Below, piece after piece: positions 11,199 through 22,716 of a DNA stretch of 32,500 bases. Within the stretch, counting starts at the first letter, position 1, and every line of letters begins with the position of its first letter. The notes beneath the pieces are model-generated. The model saw only the letters and a program-made list of their open reading frames with translations, did no database searches and was not told the origin of the DNA. The translations under genes and the position numbers were made by a program. The DNA lies in assembly GCA_034096865.1 (NCBI GenBank), contig JAWQFJ010028210.1:37011-69510 (forward strand), in the 5' to 3' direction. Origin of the DNA: Theodoxus fluviatilis. Its lineage: Eukaryota; Mollusca; Gastropoda; Cycloneritida; Neritidae.

Positions 11199-14113
11199 TG
11201 CTATGTGTAGACTTGCCTGTGTGTGGGATTGCTATGTGTAGACTTGCCTGTGCGTGGGATTGCTGTGTGTAGACTTGCCTGTGCGTGGGATTGCTGTGTG
11301 TAGACTTGCCTGTGTGTGGGATTGCTATATGTAGACTTGCCTGTGTGTGGGATTGCTATGTGTAGACTTGCCTGTGTGTGGGATTGCTGTGTGTAGACTT
11401 GCCTGTGTGTGGGATTGCTGACTGTAGACTTGCCTGTGCGTGGGATTGCTATGTGTAGACTTGCCTGTGTGTGGGATTGCTGTGTGTAGACTTGCCTGTG
11501 CGTGGGATTGCTGTGTGTAGACTTGTCTGTGTGTGGGATTGCTGTGTGTAGACTTGCCTGTGCGTGGGATTGCTGTGTGTAGACTTGCCTGTGCGTGGGA
11601 TTGCTGTGTGTAGACTTGCCTGTGTGTGGGATTGCTGTGTGTAGACTTGCCTGTGTGTGGGATTGCTGTGTGTAGACTTGCCTGTGTGTGGGATTGCTAT
11701 GTGTAGACTTGCCTGTGTGTGGGATTGCTGTGTGTAGACTTGCCTGTGTGTGGGATTGCTATGTGTAGACTTGCCTGTGTGTGAGATTGCTATGTGTAGA
11801 CTTGCCTGTGTGTGGGATTGCTGACTGTAGACTTGCCTGTGTGTGGGATTGCTGTGTGTAGACTTGCCTGTGTGTGGGATTGCTGTGTGTAGACTTGCCT
11901 GTGTGTGGGATTGCTATGTGTAGACTTGCCTGTGTGTGGGATTGCTGACTATAGACTTGTCTGTGTGTGAGATTGCTGTGTGTAGACTTGCCTGTGTGTG
12001 GGATTGCTGTGTGTAGACTTGCCTGTGTGTGGGATTGCTGTGTGTAGACTTGCCTGTGTGTGGGATTGCTACGTGTAGACTTGCCTGTGTGTGGGATTGC
12101 TGTGTGTAGACTTGCCTGTGTGTGGGATTGCTATGTGTAGACTTGCCTGTGTGTGGGATTGCTGACTATAGACTTGCCTGTGTGTGGGATTGCTGTGTGT
12201 AGACTTGCCTGTGTGTGGGATTGCTATGTGTAGACTTGCCTGTGTGTGGGATTGCTGTGTGTAGACTTGCCTGTGTGTGGGATTGCTATGTGTAGACTTG
12301 CCTGTGTGTGGGATTGCTGTGTGTAGACTTGCCTGTGTGTGGGATTGCTATGTGTAGACTTGCCTGTGTGTGGGATTGCTGTGTGTAGACTTGCCTGTGT
12401 GTGGGATTGCTATGTGTAGACTTGCCTGTGTGTGGGATTGCTATGTGTAGACTTGCCTGTGTGTGGGATTGCTATGTGTAGACTTGCCTGTGTGTGGGAT
12501 TGCTGACTATAGACTTGCCTGTGTGTGGGATTGCTATGTGTAGACTTGCCTGTGTGTGGGATTGCTATGTGTAGACTTGCCTGTGTGTGGGATTGCTGTG
12601 TGTAGACATGCCTGTGTGTGGGATTGCTATGTGTAGACTTGTCTGTGTGTGGGATTGCTGACTATAGACTTGCCTGTGTGTGGGATTGCTATGTGTAGAC
12701 ATGCCTGTGTGTGGGATTGCTGTGTGTAGACATGTCTGTGTGTGGGATTGCTGTGTGTAGACATGTCTGTGCGTGGGATTGCTGTGTGTAGACTTGCCCC
12801 TGTGTGGGATTGCTATGTGTAGAGTTGCCTGTGTGTGGGATTGCTATGTGTAGACTTGCCTGTGTGTGGGGTTGCTGTGTGTAGACATGCCTGTGTGTGG
12901 GATTGCTATATGTAGACTTGCCTGTGTGTTGGATTGCTGACTATAGACTTGCATGTATGTGGGATTGCTATGTGTAGACTTGCCTGTGTGTGGGATTGCT
13001 GTGTGTAGATTTGCCTGTGCGTGGGATTGCTGTGTGTAGACTTGCCTGTGTGTGGAATTGCTGACTGTAGACTTGCCTGTGTGTGGGATTGCTGTGTGTA
13101 GACATGCCTGTGTGTGGGATTGCTGTGTGTAGATTTGCCTGTGCGTGGGATTGCTGTGTGTAGACTTGCCTGTGCGTGGGATTGCTGTGTGTAGACTTGC
13201 CTGTGTGTGGAATTGCTGACTGTAGACTTGCCTGTGTGTGGGATTGCTGTGTGTAGACTTGCCTGTGTGTGGGATTGCTGACTGTAGACATGCCTGTGTG
13301 TGGGATTGCTGTGTGTAGATTTGCCTGTGTGTGGGATTGCTGTGTGTAGACTTGCCTGCGCGTGGGATTGCTGTGTGTAGATTTGCCTGTGCGTGGGGTT
13401 GCTATGTGTAGACTTGCGTGTGTGTGGGATTGCTATGTGTAGACTTGCCTGTGCGTGGGATTGCTGTGTGTAGACTTGCCTGTGTGTGGGATTGCTGTGT
13501 GTAGACATGTCTGTGTGTGGGATTGCTGTGTGTAGACTTGCCTGTGCGTGGGATTGCTGACTGTAGACTTGCCTGTGTGTGGGATTGCTGTGTGTAGACT
13601 TGCCTGTGTGTGGGATTGCCATATGTAGACTTGCCTGTGTGTGGGATTGCTATGTGTAGACTTGCCCCTGTGTGGGATTGCTGTGTGTAGACTTGCCTGT
13701 GTGTGGGATTGCTGTGTGTAGACTTGTCTGTGTGTGGGATTGCTGTGTGTAGACTTGCCTGTGTGTGGGATTGCTGTGTGTAGACTTGCCTGTGTATGGG
13801 GTTGCTATGTGTAGACTTGCCTGTGTGTGGGATTGCTGTGTGTAGACTTGTCTGTGTGTGGGATTGCTGTGTGTAGACTTGCCTGTGTGTGGGATTGCTA
13901 TGTGTAGACTTGCCTGTGTGTGGGATTGCTGTGTTTAGACTTGCCTGTGTGTGGGATTGCTATGTGTAGAGTTGCCTGTATGTGGGATTGCTGTGTGTAG
14001 ACATGCCTGTGTGTGGGATTGCTGAATGTAGACTTGCCTGTGTGGGGGATAGCTGTGTGTAGACATGCCTGTGTGTGGGATTGCTGTGTGTAGACTTGCC
14101 TGTGCGTGGGATT

Positions 14114-14236
14114 GAGGGAAACAAGTGATCCTTACCAACAAGAACGCCGTTGTTGTTATTTTCATCAGCACTCGCATTTGACATATTCATCTGAAAAGGA
14201 AACTGCAGTAATAGACAGAGTAAACTACAGCAATAG
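14114..14236. other. Single-copy spacer
   Basis: Non-repetitive, AT-leaning sequence between the 31-bp array and the dispersed element. The short reading frames crossing it run into the repeats on either side. No gene is supported. Confidence 0.6.
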
Positions 14237-15097
14237 AAACAAGAAGGGCAAAGCCCATACGACTCACATGCTTGACCTTGACCTTTACACGACCTTGACC
14301 TTTACATGACCTTGATCTTAAGGTGTCCTTCAAGGTCAAGGTCAAACAACTAAACCTAGCAATGACATCATACACTAAGAACTGCTTTACACATTTTTCC
14401 TACCAAAATGCATGTGACCTTGACCCAAGGTCAAGGTCATCCAAGGTCATGCAACAGAAAGCTGTTAATTCAAGACATATTAAGCACAATGGTGCTTATT
14501 GGCTCTTTCTACCATGAGATATGGTCACTTTTAGTGGTTCACTACCCCATTTTGGTCACATTTCATAAGGGTCAAAGTGACCTTGACGATATGTGACCAA
14601 ATGTGTCTCATAATGAAAGTATAACATGTGTACTACAGTGTTATGAAGTTTGGAAGAGTTATCTTCCATAGTTCAGGGTCAAGGTCACTTCAAAATATGT
14701 ATACAATCCAGCTTTAAAGAGCTCCTGTGACCTTGACCTTGAAGCAAGGTCAACCAAACTGGTATCACAAGATAGGGATTATATTGCCCTAGACACCATA
14801 TGTAGGTCAGGTATCTAATCTCAAAAACTTAAGAGAAAATTGGGAAAATGTGAAAAATGGCTGTTTTTTAGACAACATTTATGACCCCTGCGACCTTGAC
14901 CTTGAAGCAAGGTCAAGTCACCATGTATATTATTTGAGGCCTTGTCATCATACACCATCATGCCAAATTGGGTGTTGATAGACTTAATAGTCTCCGAGAA
15001 AAATCCAACGTTAAAGTTTTTCACAGACGCCCGGACGCCCGGACGGACGACACGGGTGAGTACATAGACTCACTTTTGCTTCGCATGTGAGTCAAAA
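14237..15097 (+). mobile_element. Dispersed nonautonomous element with nuclear-receptor-like half-sites, full copy
   Basis: An element of about 860 bp, seen again at 25545-26705 and 30465-30655. It opens with AAACAAGAAGGGCAAAGCCC, containing a GGGC-AAA-GCCC hairpin. GACTCACATG (14261-14270) is the exact reverse complement of CATGTGAGTC (15084-15093), so there are 10-bp inverted termini just inside the ends. The body carries many GACCTT/AAGGTC motifs, including TCAAGGTCAAGGTCA at 14330-14344. The tail has a GCCCGGAC run and a GACTCAC...GTGAGTC hairpin. No ORF of transposase size exists, so it would be nonautonomous (MITE-like). No convincing target-site duplication was found and the class is uncertain. 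Confidence 0.75.
14330..14344 (+). promoter_or_regulatory. DR0-type nuclear receptor motif TCAAGGTCAAGGTCA
   Basis: Two AGGTCA half-sites abut with no spacer and are preceded by TC. TCAAGGTCA is the known extended half-site for SF-1/FTZ-F1 and ERR-type receptors, and DR0 is the preferred site of GCNF/NR6A. The motif recurs at the matching place in the element copy at 25545, and in altered form at 30465. The match is visible; binding is inferred. Confidence 0.45.
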
Positions 15098-15189
15098 GCA
15101 AACTGCAATGTTATGAGAAGCTCACTGCAACGTTAGAAAAAGAACAATGCATATTAGAAAAAGCAAGCCGAAACATTATTTTTAAAAAG
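15098..15189. other. Single-copy AT-rich spacer
   Basis: Lies between the full element and a solo 3' end of the same element. Contains loosely repeated GCAANGTTA and TTAGAAAAAG motifs. No coding potential is visible. Confidence 0.5.
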
Positions 15190-15276
15190 GTTTTTTACAG
15201 ACGCCCGTATGCCCGGACGCCCAGATGGATGAAAAGGGTGAGTACATAGACTTACTTTTGCTACGCATACAGTCAA
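15190..15276 (+). mobile_element. Solo 3' end of the dispersed element
   Basis: ACAGACGCCCG, a GCCCGGACGCCC run, GGGTGAGTACATAGACT and TTACTTTTGCTACGCATA align with the last 85 bp or so of the full copy (15020-15095), with substitutions that break the hairpin. It is more diverged than the neighbouring full copy, so it is probably an older, 5'-truncated insertion. It lies within about 650 bp of the candidate stop codon of the minus-strand gene, perhaps in its 3' UTR. Confidence 0.65.
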
Positions 15277-15886
15277 TAATCCTGCAACTTCAGTGACCTT
15301 TGACATTTCTTTCAGGCCTTTGATTAGAATTAGATAATTGTCCATTTTGTTCCGCATACCCCAAAAATGTGACCCACGAGCACTTTAATCAAAGCAAGAT
15401 TTCTAATAACGTCTTTGACGCATCAGAGGCGTGTTTTAACAAAAACTGGGAATGTTTTCCGTTATTTGTAGTTTTCGATTAATCATTTTGTCGTAAATCT
15501 AATGATTTCCAATCATATTGTTGCATCTGCATGCTGTGAGCGTTAGTGAACTGGGGCCCAGACATCTGTGTCGCGCTAATGTCAATAGTGGTTTTCTAAG
15601 AAAATAAAGTACCCTGACAATGCATTTTTTTTAGAGCTCTGCTGTTGTAGCACCTTGCTTCAGCGAGTGCCATGACGCCATATTTAGGGAAGTCTTTGGG
15701 AGTCACTGAAGACTCATCATTGCCAATATATCGGCAACACGTATCACTCACTGTACCACTACCACATACGCTCATTGAAAACAGCAGTAAACTCGAACAA
15801 TGGGTAAAAATAATGGAATAATGAGAAAGTCCACCATTAATGCTGCTTTGCATAAGAACATGACTCTGTTTTATGATTTCATTCGG
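15277..15886. other. Single-copy sequence, possible 3' UTR of the minus-strand gene
   Basis: No repeat and no supported ORF. On the minus strand a variant polyadenylation hexamer ATTAAA lies at 15389-15384, about 500 bases past the proposed stop codon. It is too weak to call alone. The short ORFs on both strands show no recognisable domain. Confidence 0.3.
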
Positions 15887-16140
15887 TCACAAACAGCTAC
15901 GATGGCTGGTCAAGAGTCCCCAAGTCTTCGAGAAGTGACACAGACAGGCACTGCGGCCTCTGTGCTGAGGCATTCCTACATTGGCACCGAAGGGAGGCAC
16001 CGCTCTTCGCTCCGCACCTGCACTGTTGCACGCAGTGCAGACGGACGGCTGATCCAGCTGCTCTACGACCAGGTCCGTTCTGCTCGAGAAGGGGAAGAGC
16101 TCCTGGTAGAAGCTTGACCATTGCTTCTGCTTGATTTGCT
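15887..16140 (-). CDS. Candidate exon 4 (terminal) of the minus-strand gene
   Basis: On the minus strand GATGTCTGCCTTTCCAG gives a good polypyrimidine tract and 3' splice site ending at 16141. The exon opens AG-CAA-ATC-AAG and needs one base from the previous exon; the G that ends exon 3 restores a Glu codon. The first part reads EQIKQKQWSSFYQELFPF, continuing the Lys/Glu/Arg-rich helix of exon 3. The frame stays open to a stop at 15887-15889. The part after EQLDQPS is Cys/Arg-rich and less protein-like, so the true exon may end earlier, for example at a GCAG/GTGCGG donor near 16030. An overlapping + strand ORF (15800-16117) is the alternative reading, but it has no domain and no splice support. 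Confidence 0.42.
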
Positions 16141-16296
16141 CTGGAAAGGCAGACATCAAATTCAATCCCACTTTCAACTGGTAAACATTCTCCTCCTCTT
16201 CCTCCTCCTCTACCCCTTCCTCTCCCTTTTACTCAACCTCCTACTCTACCCCCTACTGTACCCCCTACTCTACCCCTTCCTCTCTCTCCTACTCTA

Positions 16297-16337
16297 CCCC
16301 CTACTCTACCCCCTACTCTACCCCCTACTCTACCCCC
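16297..16337 (-). other. G-quadruplex-compatible block (G5-N7 repeated)
   Basis: Four successive units with CCCCC (runs starting at 16297, 16309, 16321 and 16333) give G5-TAGAGTA-G5 on the minus strand. This satisfies the usual G3+N1-7 pattern with margin. Other such blocks lie near 22761-22813 and 24000-24064. Units with CCTCC break the pattern, so the C/T variant decides where a quadruplex could form. Confidence 0.55.
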
Positions 16338-16380
16338 TACTCTACCTCCTACTCTACCCCTTACTCTACCCCCTACTCTA

Positions 16381-16790
16381 CCCCCTACTCTACCCCCTAC
16401 TTTACCTCCTACTCTACCTCCTACTCTACTTCCTACTCTACCCCCTACTGTACCCCGTACTCTACCTCCTACTGTACCCCCTACTGTACCCCCTACACTA
16501 CCCCCTACTCTACCTCCTACTGTACCCACTACTCGACCCCTTACTCTACCTCCTACTCTACCTCCTACTCTACCCCCTACTCTACCCCCTACTTTACCTC
16601 CTACTCTACCTCCTACTCTACTTCCTACTCTACCCCCTACTGTACCCCGTACTCTACCTCCTACTGTACCCCCTACTGTACCCCCTACACTACCCCCTAC
16701 TCTACCTCCTACTCTACCCCCTACTCGACCCCTTACTCTACCTCCTACTCTACCTCCTACTCTACCCCCTACTCTACCCCCTACTTTACC
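16381..16790. repeat. 192-bp higher-order repeat in the 12-bp array
   Basis: The rare CTACTTTACC unit recurs at 16401, 16593 and 16785, exactly 192 bp (16 units) apart. Between the first two, the series TACTTCC, CTGTACCCCGTAC, CACTACC, CTCGACC repeats in the same order. Confidence 0.8.
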
Positions 16791-19700
16791 TCCTACTCTA
16801 CCTCCTACTCTACCCCCTACTCTACCCCCTACTGTACCCCCTACTCTACCCCCTACACTACCTCCTACTCTACCCCCTACTCTACCTCCTACTGTACTCC
16901 CTACTCTACCTCCTACTCCACCCCTTACTCTACCCCTTACTCTACCCCCTACTCTACCCCCTACTCTACCTCCTACTCTACCTCCTACTCTACCCCCTAC
17001 TCTACCTCCTACTGTACCCCCTACTCTACCCCCTACACTACCTCCTACTCTACCCCCTACTCTACCTCCTACTGTACCCCCTACTCTACCCCCTACACTA
17101 CCTCTTACTCTACCCCCTACTCTACCTCCTACTCTACCTCCTACTCTACCTCCTAATCTACCTCCTACTCTACCTCCTACTCTACCTCCTACTGTACCCC
17201 CTACTGTACCCCCTACACTACCTCTTACTCTACCCCCTACTCTACCCCCTACTCTACCTCCTACTCTACCTCCTAATCTACCTCCTACTCTACCTCCTAC
17301 TGTACCCCCTACTCTACCCCCTACACTACCTCTTACTCTACCCCCTACTCTACCTCCTACTCTACAACTTCCTCTATCTCCTACTCTACCCACTACACTA
17401 TCTCCTACACTACCCCCTACTCTACCCCCTACTCTACCTCCTACTCTACCTCCCACTGTACCCCGTACACTACCTCTTACTCTGCCCCCTACTCTACCCC
17501 CTACACTACCTCCTACTCTGCCCCCTACTCTACCCCCTACTCTACCTCCTACTCTACCTGCTACTCTACCTCCTACTCTGCCCCCTACTCTACCTCCTAC
17601 TGTACCCCCTACTCTATCCCCTACACTACCTCCTACTCTACAACTTCCTCTATCTCCTACTCTACCCCCTACTCTACCTCCTACTCTACCTCCTACTCTA
17701 CCTCCTACTCTACCTCCCACTGTACCCCCTACTCTACTCCCTACTCTACCCCCTACTCTACCCCCTACTCTACCTCCTACTCTACCTCCCACTGTACCCC
17801 CTACTCTACCTCCTACTCTACCTCTTACTCTGCCCCCTACTCTACCCCCTACTCTACCTCCTACTCTACCCCTTACTCTACCTCCTACTCTACCTCCTAC
17901 TCTACCCCCTACTCTACCCCTTCCTCTATCTCCTACTCTACCCCCTACTCTACCCCCTACACTACCTCTTCCTCTATCTCCTACTCTACCCCCTACTCTA
18001 CCCCCTACTCTACCCCTTCCTCTATCTCCTACTCTACCCCCTACTCTACCCCCTACACTACCTCTTCCTCTATCTCCTACTCTACCTCCTACTCTACCCT
18101 CTACTCTACCTCTTACTCTACCCCTTACTCTACCTCCTACTCTACCTCCTACTCTACCCCCTACTCTACCCCCTACTCTACCCCCTACTCTACCTCCTAC
18201 TCTACCTCCTACTCTACCTCCTACTCTACCTCCTACTCTACCTCCTACTCTACCTCCTACTCTACCTCCTACTCTACCCCCTACTCTACCTCCTACTCTA
18301 CCCCCTACTCTACCTCCTACTCTACCCCTTACTCTACCTCCTACTCTACCCCCTACTCTACCTCCTACTCTACCTCCTACTCTACCTCCTACTCTACCCC
18401 CTACTCTACCTCCTACTCTACCCCCTACTCTACCTCCTACTCTACCTCCTACTCTACCCCTACTCTACCTCCTACTCTACCCCCTACTCTACCTCCTACT
18501 CTACCCCCTACTCTACCTCCTACTCTACCCCTTACTCTACCTCCTACTCTACCCCCTACTCTACCTCCTACTCTACCCCCTACTCTACCTCCTACTCTAC
18601 CTCCTACTCTACCCCCTACTCTGCCCCCTACTCTACCCCCTACTCTACCTCCTACTCTACCCCTTACTCTACCTCTTACTCTACCTCCTACTCTACCCCC
18701 TACTCTACCTCCTACTCTACCTCCTACTCTACCTCCTACTCTACCCCCTACTCTACCTCCTACTCTACCCCCTACTCTACCTCCTACTCTACCTCCTACT
18801 CTACCCCCTACTCTACCTCCTACTCTACCTCCTACACTACCTCCTATACCTCCTACTCTACCCCCTACACTACCTCCTACTCTACCTCCTACTCTACCCC
18901 CTACACTACCCCCTACTCTACCTCCTACACTACCTCCTACTCTACCCCCTACACTACCCCCTACTCTACCTCCTACTCTACCTCCTACTCTACCTCCTAC
19001 TCTACCTCCTACTCTACCTCCTACTCTACCTCCTACTCTACCTCCCACTCTACCCCCTACACTACCCCCTACTCTACCTCCTACTCTACCTCCTACTCTA
19101 CCTCCTACTCTACCTCCCACTCTACCCCCTACACTACCTCCTACTCTACCTCCTACTCTACCTCCTACTCTACCTCCTACTCTACCCCCTACTCTACCTC
19201 CTACTCTACCTCCTACTCTACCTCCTACTCTACCTCCTACTCTACCTCCTACTCTACCCCCTACTCTACCTCCTACTCTACCTCCTACTCTACCTCCTAC
19301 TCTACCTGCTACTCTACCTGCTACTCTACCCCCTACTCTACCCCCTACTCTATCTCCTACTCTACCCCCCACTCTACCCCCTACTCTACCCCCTACTCTA
19401 CCTGCTACTCTACCTGCTACTCTACCCCCTACTCTACCTCCTACTCTACCCCTTCCTCTATCTCCAACTCAACCCCTTCCTTTACCTCCTAGTCTACCCC
19501 CTACTCTACCTCCTACTCTACCCCCTACTCTACCTCCTACTCTACCTCCTACTCTACCTCCTATACCTCCTTTTCTACCCCCTACTCTACCCCCTACTCT
19601 ACCTGCTACTCTACCTGCTACTCTACCCCCTACTCTACCTCCTACTCTACCCCTTCCTCTATCTCCTACTCTACCCCCTACACTACCTCCTACTCTACCT

Positions 19701-20160
19701 CCTACTCTACCCCCTACTCTACCCCCTACTCTACCCCCTACTCTACCTCCTACTCTACCCCCTACTCTACCCCCTACACTACCTCCTACTCTACCTCCTA
19801 CTCTACCTCCTACTCTACCCCCTACTCTACCTCCTACTCTACCCCTTCCTCTATCTCCTACTCTACCCCCTACACTACCTCCTACTCTACCCCCTACACT
19901 ACCTCCTACTCTATCTCCTACTCTACCTCCTACACTACCCCCTACTCTACCTCCTACTCTACCCCCTACACTACCCCCTACTCTACCCCCTACACTACCT
20001 CCTACTCTACCTCCTACTCTACCCCCTACTCTACCCCCTATTCTACTTCCTACTCTACCCCCTACTCTACCTCCTACTCTACCCCCTACTCTACCCCCTA
20101 CTCTACCCCCTATTCTACCTCCTACTCTACCCCCTACTCTACCCCCTACTCTACCCCCTA

Positions 20161-20460
20161 TTCTACCTCCTACTCTACCTCCTACTCTACCTCCTACTCT
20201 ACCCCCTACACTACCCCCTACTCTACCCCCTACACTACCTCCTACTCTACCTCCTACTCTACCCCCTACTCTACCCCCTATTCTACCTCCTACTCTACCC
20301 CCTACTCTACCTCCTACTCTACCCCCTACACTACCCCCTACTCTACCCCCTACACTACCTCCTACTCTACCTCCTACTCTACCCCCTACTCTACCCCCTA
20401 TTCTACCTCCTACTCTACCCCCTACTCTACCTCCTACTCTACCTCCTACTCTACCCCCTA
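20161..20460. repeat. 120-bp higher-order repeat in the 12-bp array
   Basis: CCCTATTCTACC variants are spaced 120 bp apart (for example 20274 and 20394), and 20221-20280 is identical to 20341-20400. Similar local duplications with 240-372-bp spacing run through 20820-21960, marked by CCTCGTACTC at 20971, 21283, 21583 and 21955. Confidence 0.75.
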
Positions 20461-22716
20461 CTCTACCCCCTACTCTACCTCCTACTCTACCTCCTACTCT
20501 ACCTCCTACACTACCCCCTACTCTACCCCCTACACTACCTCCTACTCTACCCCCTACTCTACCTCCTACTCTACCTCCTACTCTACCCCCTACACTACCC
20601 CCTACTCTACCCCCTACACTACCTCCTATTCTACCTCCTACTCTACCCCCTACTCTACCCCCTATTCTACCTCCTACTCTACCCCCTACTCTACCTCCTA
20701 CTCTACCTCCTACTCTACCCCCTACTCTACCTCCTACTCTACCCCCTACTCTACCTCCTACTCTACCTCCTACTCTACCTCCTACTCTACCTCCTACTCT
20801 ACCTCCTACTCTACCTCCTACTCTACCCCTTCCTCTATCTCCTACTCTACCCCCTACTCTACCTCCTACTCTACCTCCTACTCTACCCCCTACTCTACCC
20901 CCTACTCTACCTCCTACTCTACCTCCTACTCTACCCCCTACTCTACCCCCTACTCTACCTCCTACTCTACCTCGTACTCTACCCCCTACACTACCCCCTA
21001 CTCTACCTCCTACTCTATCTCCTACTCTACCTCCTACTCTACCTCCTACTCTACCTCCTACTCTACCCCTTCCTCTATCTCCTACTCTACCCCCTACTCT
21101 ACCTCCTACTCTACCTCCTACTCTACCCCCTACTCTACCCCCTACTCTACCTCCTACTCTACCTCCTACTCTACCTCCTACTCTACCCCTTCCTCTATCT
21201 CCTACTCTACCCCCTACACTACCTCCTACTCTACCTCCTACTCTACCCCCTACACTACCCCCTACTCTACCTCCTACTCTACCTCGTACTCTACCCCCTA
21301 CACTACCCCCTACTCTACCTCCTACTCTACCTCCTACTCTACCTCCTACTCTACCTCCTACTCTACCTCCTACTCTACCTCCTACTCTACCTCCTACTCT
21401 ACCCCCTACACTACCCCCTACTCTACCTCCTACTCTACCTCCTACTCTACCTCCTACTCTACCTCCTACTCTACCTCCTACTCTACCTCCTACTCTACCT
21501 CCTACTCTACCTCCTACTCTACCTCCTACTCTACCTCCTACTCTACCCCCTACACTACCCCCTACTCTACCTCCTACTCTACCTCGTACTCTACCCCCTA
21601 CACTACCCCCTACTCTACCTCCTACTCTACCTCCTACTCTACCTCCTACTCTACCTCCTACTCTACCTCCTACTCTACCTCCTACTCTACCTCCTACTCT
21701 ACCTCCTACTCTACCTCCTACTCTACCTCCTACTCTACCCCCTACTCTACCTCCTACTCTACCTCCTACTCTACCCCCTACTCTACCTCCTACTCTACCC
21801 CTTCCTCTATCTCCTACTCTACCCCCTACTCTACCCCCTACACTACCCCCTACTCTACCTCCTACTCTACCTCCTACTCTACCCCTTCCTCTATCTCCTA
21901 CTCTACCTCCTACTCTACCCCCTACTCTACCTCCTACTCTACCTCCTACTCTACCTCGTACTCTACCCCCTACTCTACCCCCTACTCTACCTCCTACACT
22001 ACCTCCTACTCTACCCCCTACACTACCCCCTACTCTACCCCCTACACTACCCCCTACTCTACCTCCTACTCTACCTCCTACTCTACCCCTTCCTCTATCT
22101 CCTACTCTACCTCCTACTCTACCCCCTACACTACCCCCTACTCTACCTCCTACACTACTTCCTACTCTACCTCCTACTCTACCTCCTACTCTACCTCCTA
22201 CTCTACCTCCTACTCTACCTCCTACTCTACCCCCTACTCTACCTCCTATACCTCCTACTCTACCCCCTACACTACCTCCTACTCTACCTCCTACTCTACC
22301 TCCTACTCTACCCCCTACTCTACCTCCTATACCTCCTACTCTACCCCCTACACTACCCCCTACTCTACCTCCTACACTACCTCCTACTCTACCCCCTACA
22401 CTACCCCCTACTCTACCTCCTACTCTACCTCCTACTCTACCTCCTACACTACCTCCTACTCTACCTCCTACTCTACCTCCTACTCTACCCCCTACTCTAC
22501 CTCCTATACCTCCTACTCTACCCCCTACACTACCCCCTACTCTACCTCCTACACTACCTCCTACTCTACCCCCTACACTACCCCCTACTCTACCTCCTAC
22601 TCTACCTCCTACTCTACCCCCTACTCTACCTCCTACTCTACCTCCTACTCTACCTCCTACTCTACCTCCTACTCTACCCCCTACTCTACCTCCTACTCTA
22701 CCTCCTACTCTACCCC

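Larger units (their letters stand above)
1..14113. repeat. Minisatellite array, 31-bp unit
   Basis: About 450 head-to-tail copies of a 31-bp unit with the core TGTAGACTTGCCTGTGTG; the spacing is visible as GACTTGCC at 721 and again at 752. The commonest variant is an A/G alternation just after GATTGCT. Recurrent minor variants are GTCTAGACTTG, TAGAGTTG, ACATGCC, GAGTGCAATTG and TGACTGTAG. Units are often identical over long runs, which implies recent homogenisation. The array stops cleanly at about 14113, where the phase breaks into GATTGAGGGAAACAAG. Reverse-strand ORFs of 60-484 codons across it only reflect the lack of stops in the unit. I see no gene inside. Confidence 0.97.

Noticed and set aside
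4042..13622. Minus-strand His/Thr/Ser/Gln-rich ORFs of up to 484 codons in the 31-bp array
   Set aside because: They follow the unit's lack of stops in all three frames and begin and end at chance point variants. Kept only as a curiosity in the findings.
1..14113. Possible CRISPR array because of about 30-bp periodicity
   Set aside because: The whole 31-bp unit is repeated with no unique spacers, and the window is eukaryotic.
13960..14190. Minus-strand segment reading VLVGKDHL just beyond the 31-bp array, like VLVGKDYI in exon 2
   Set aside because: Only six residues agree and the frame falls at once into the repeat; probably chance.
15800..16117. 105-codon + strand ORF
   Set aside because: It overlaps the minus-strand candidate exon 4, which has a good acceptor and a compatible phase; the + frame has no recognised domain or splice support.
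16121..19492. A 1123-codon + strand ORF (LLYP then STSY repeats)
   Set aside because: It is a translation of the 12-bp minisatellite, whose unit has no stop in any + frame. The change from LLYP to YSTS comes from a 1-bp deletion near 18457, which a real protein would not tolerate so neutrally.
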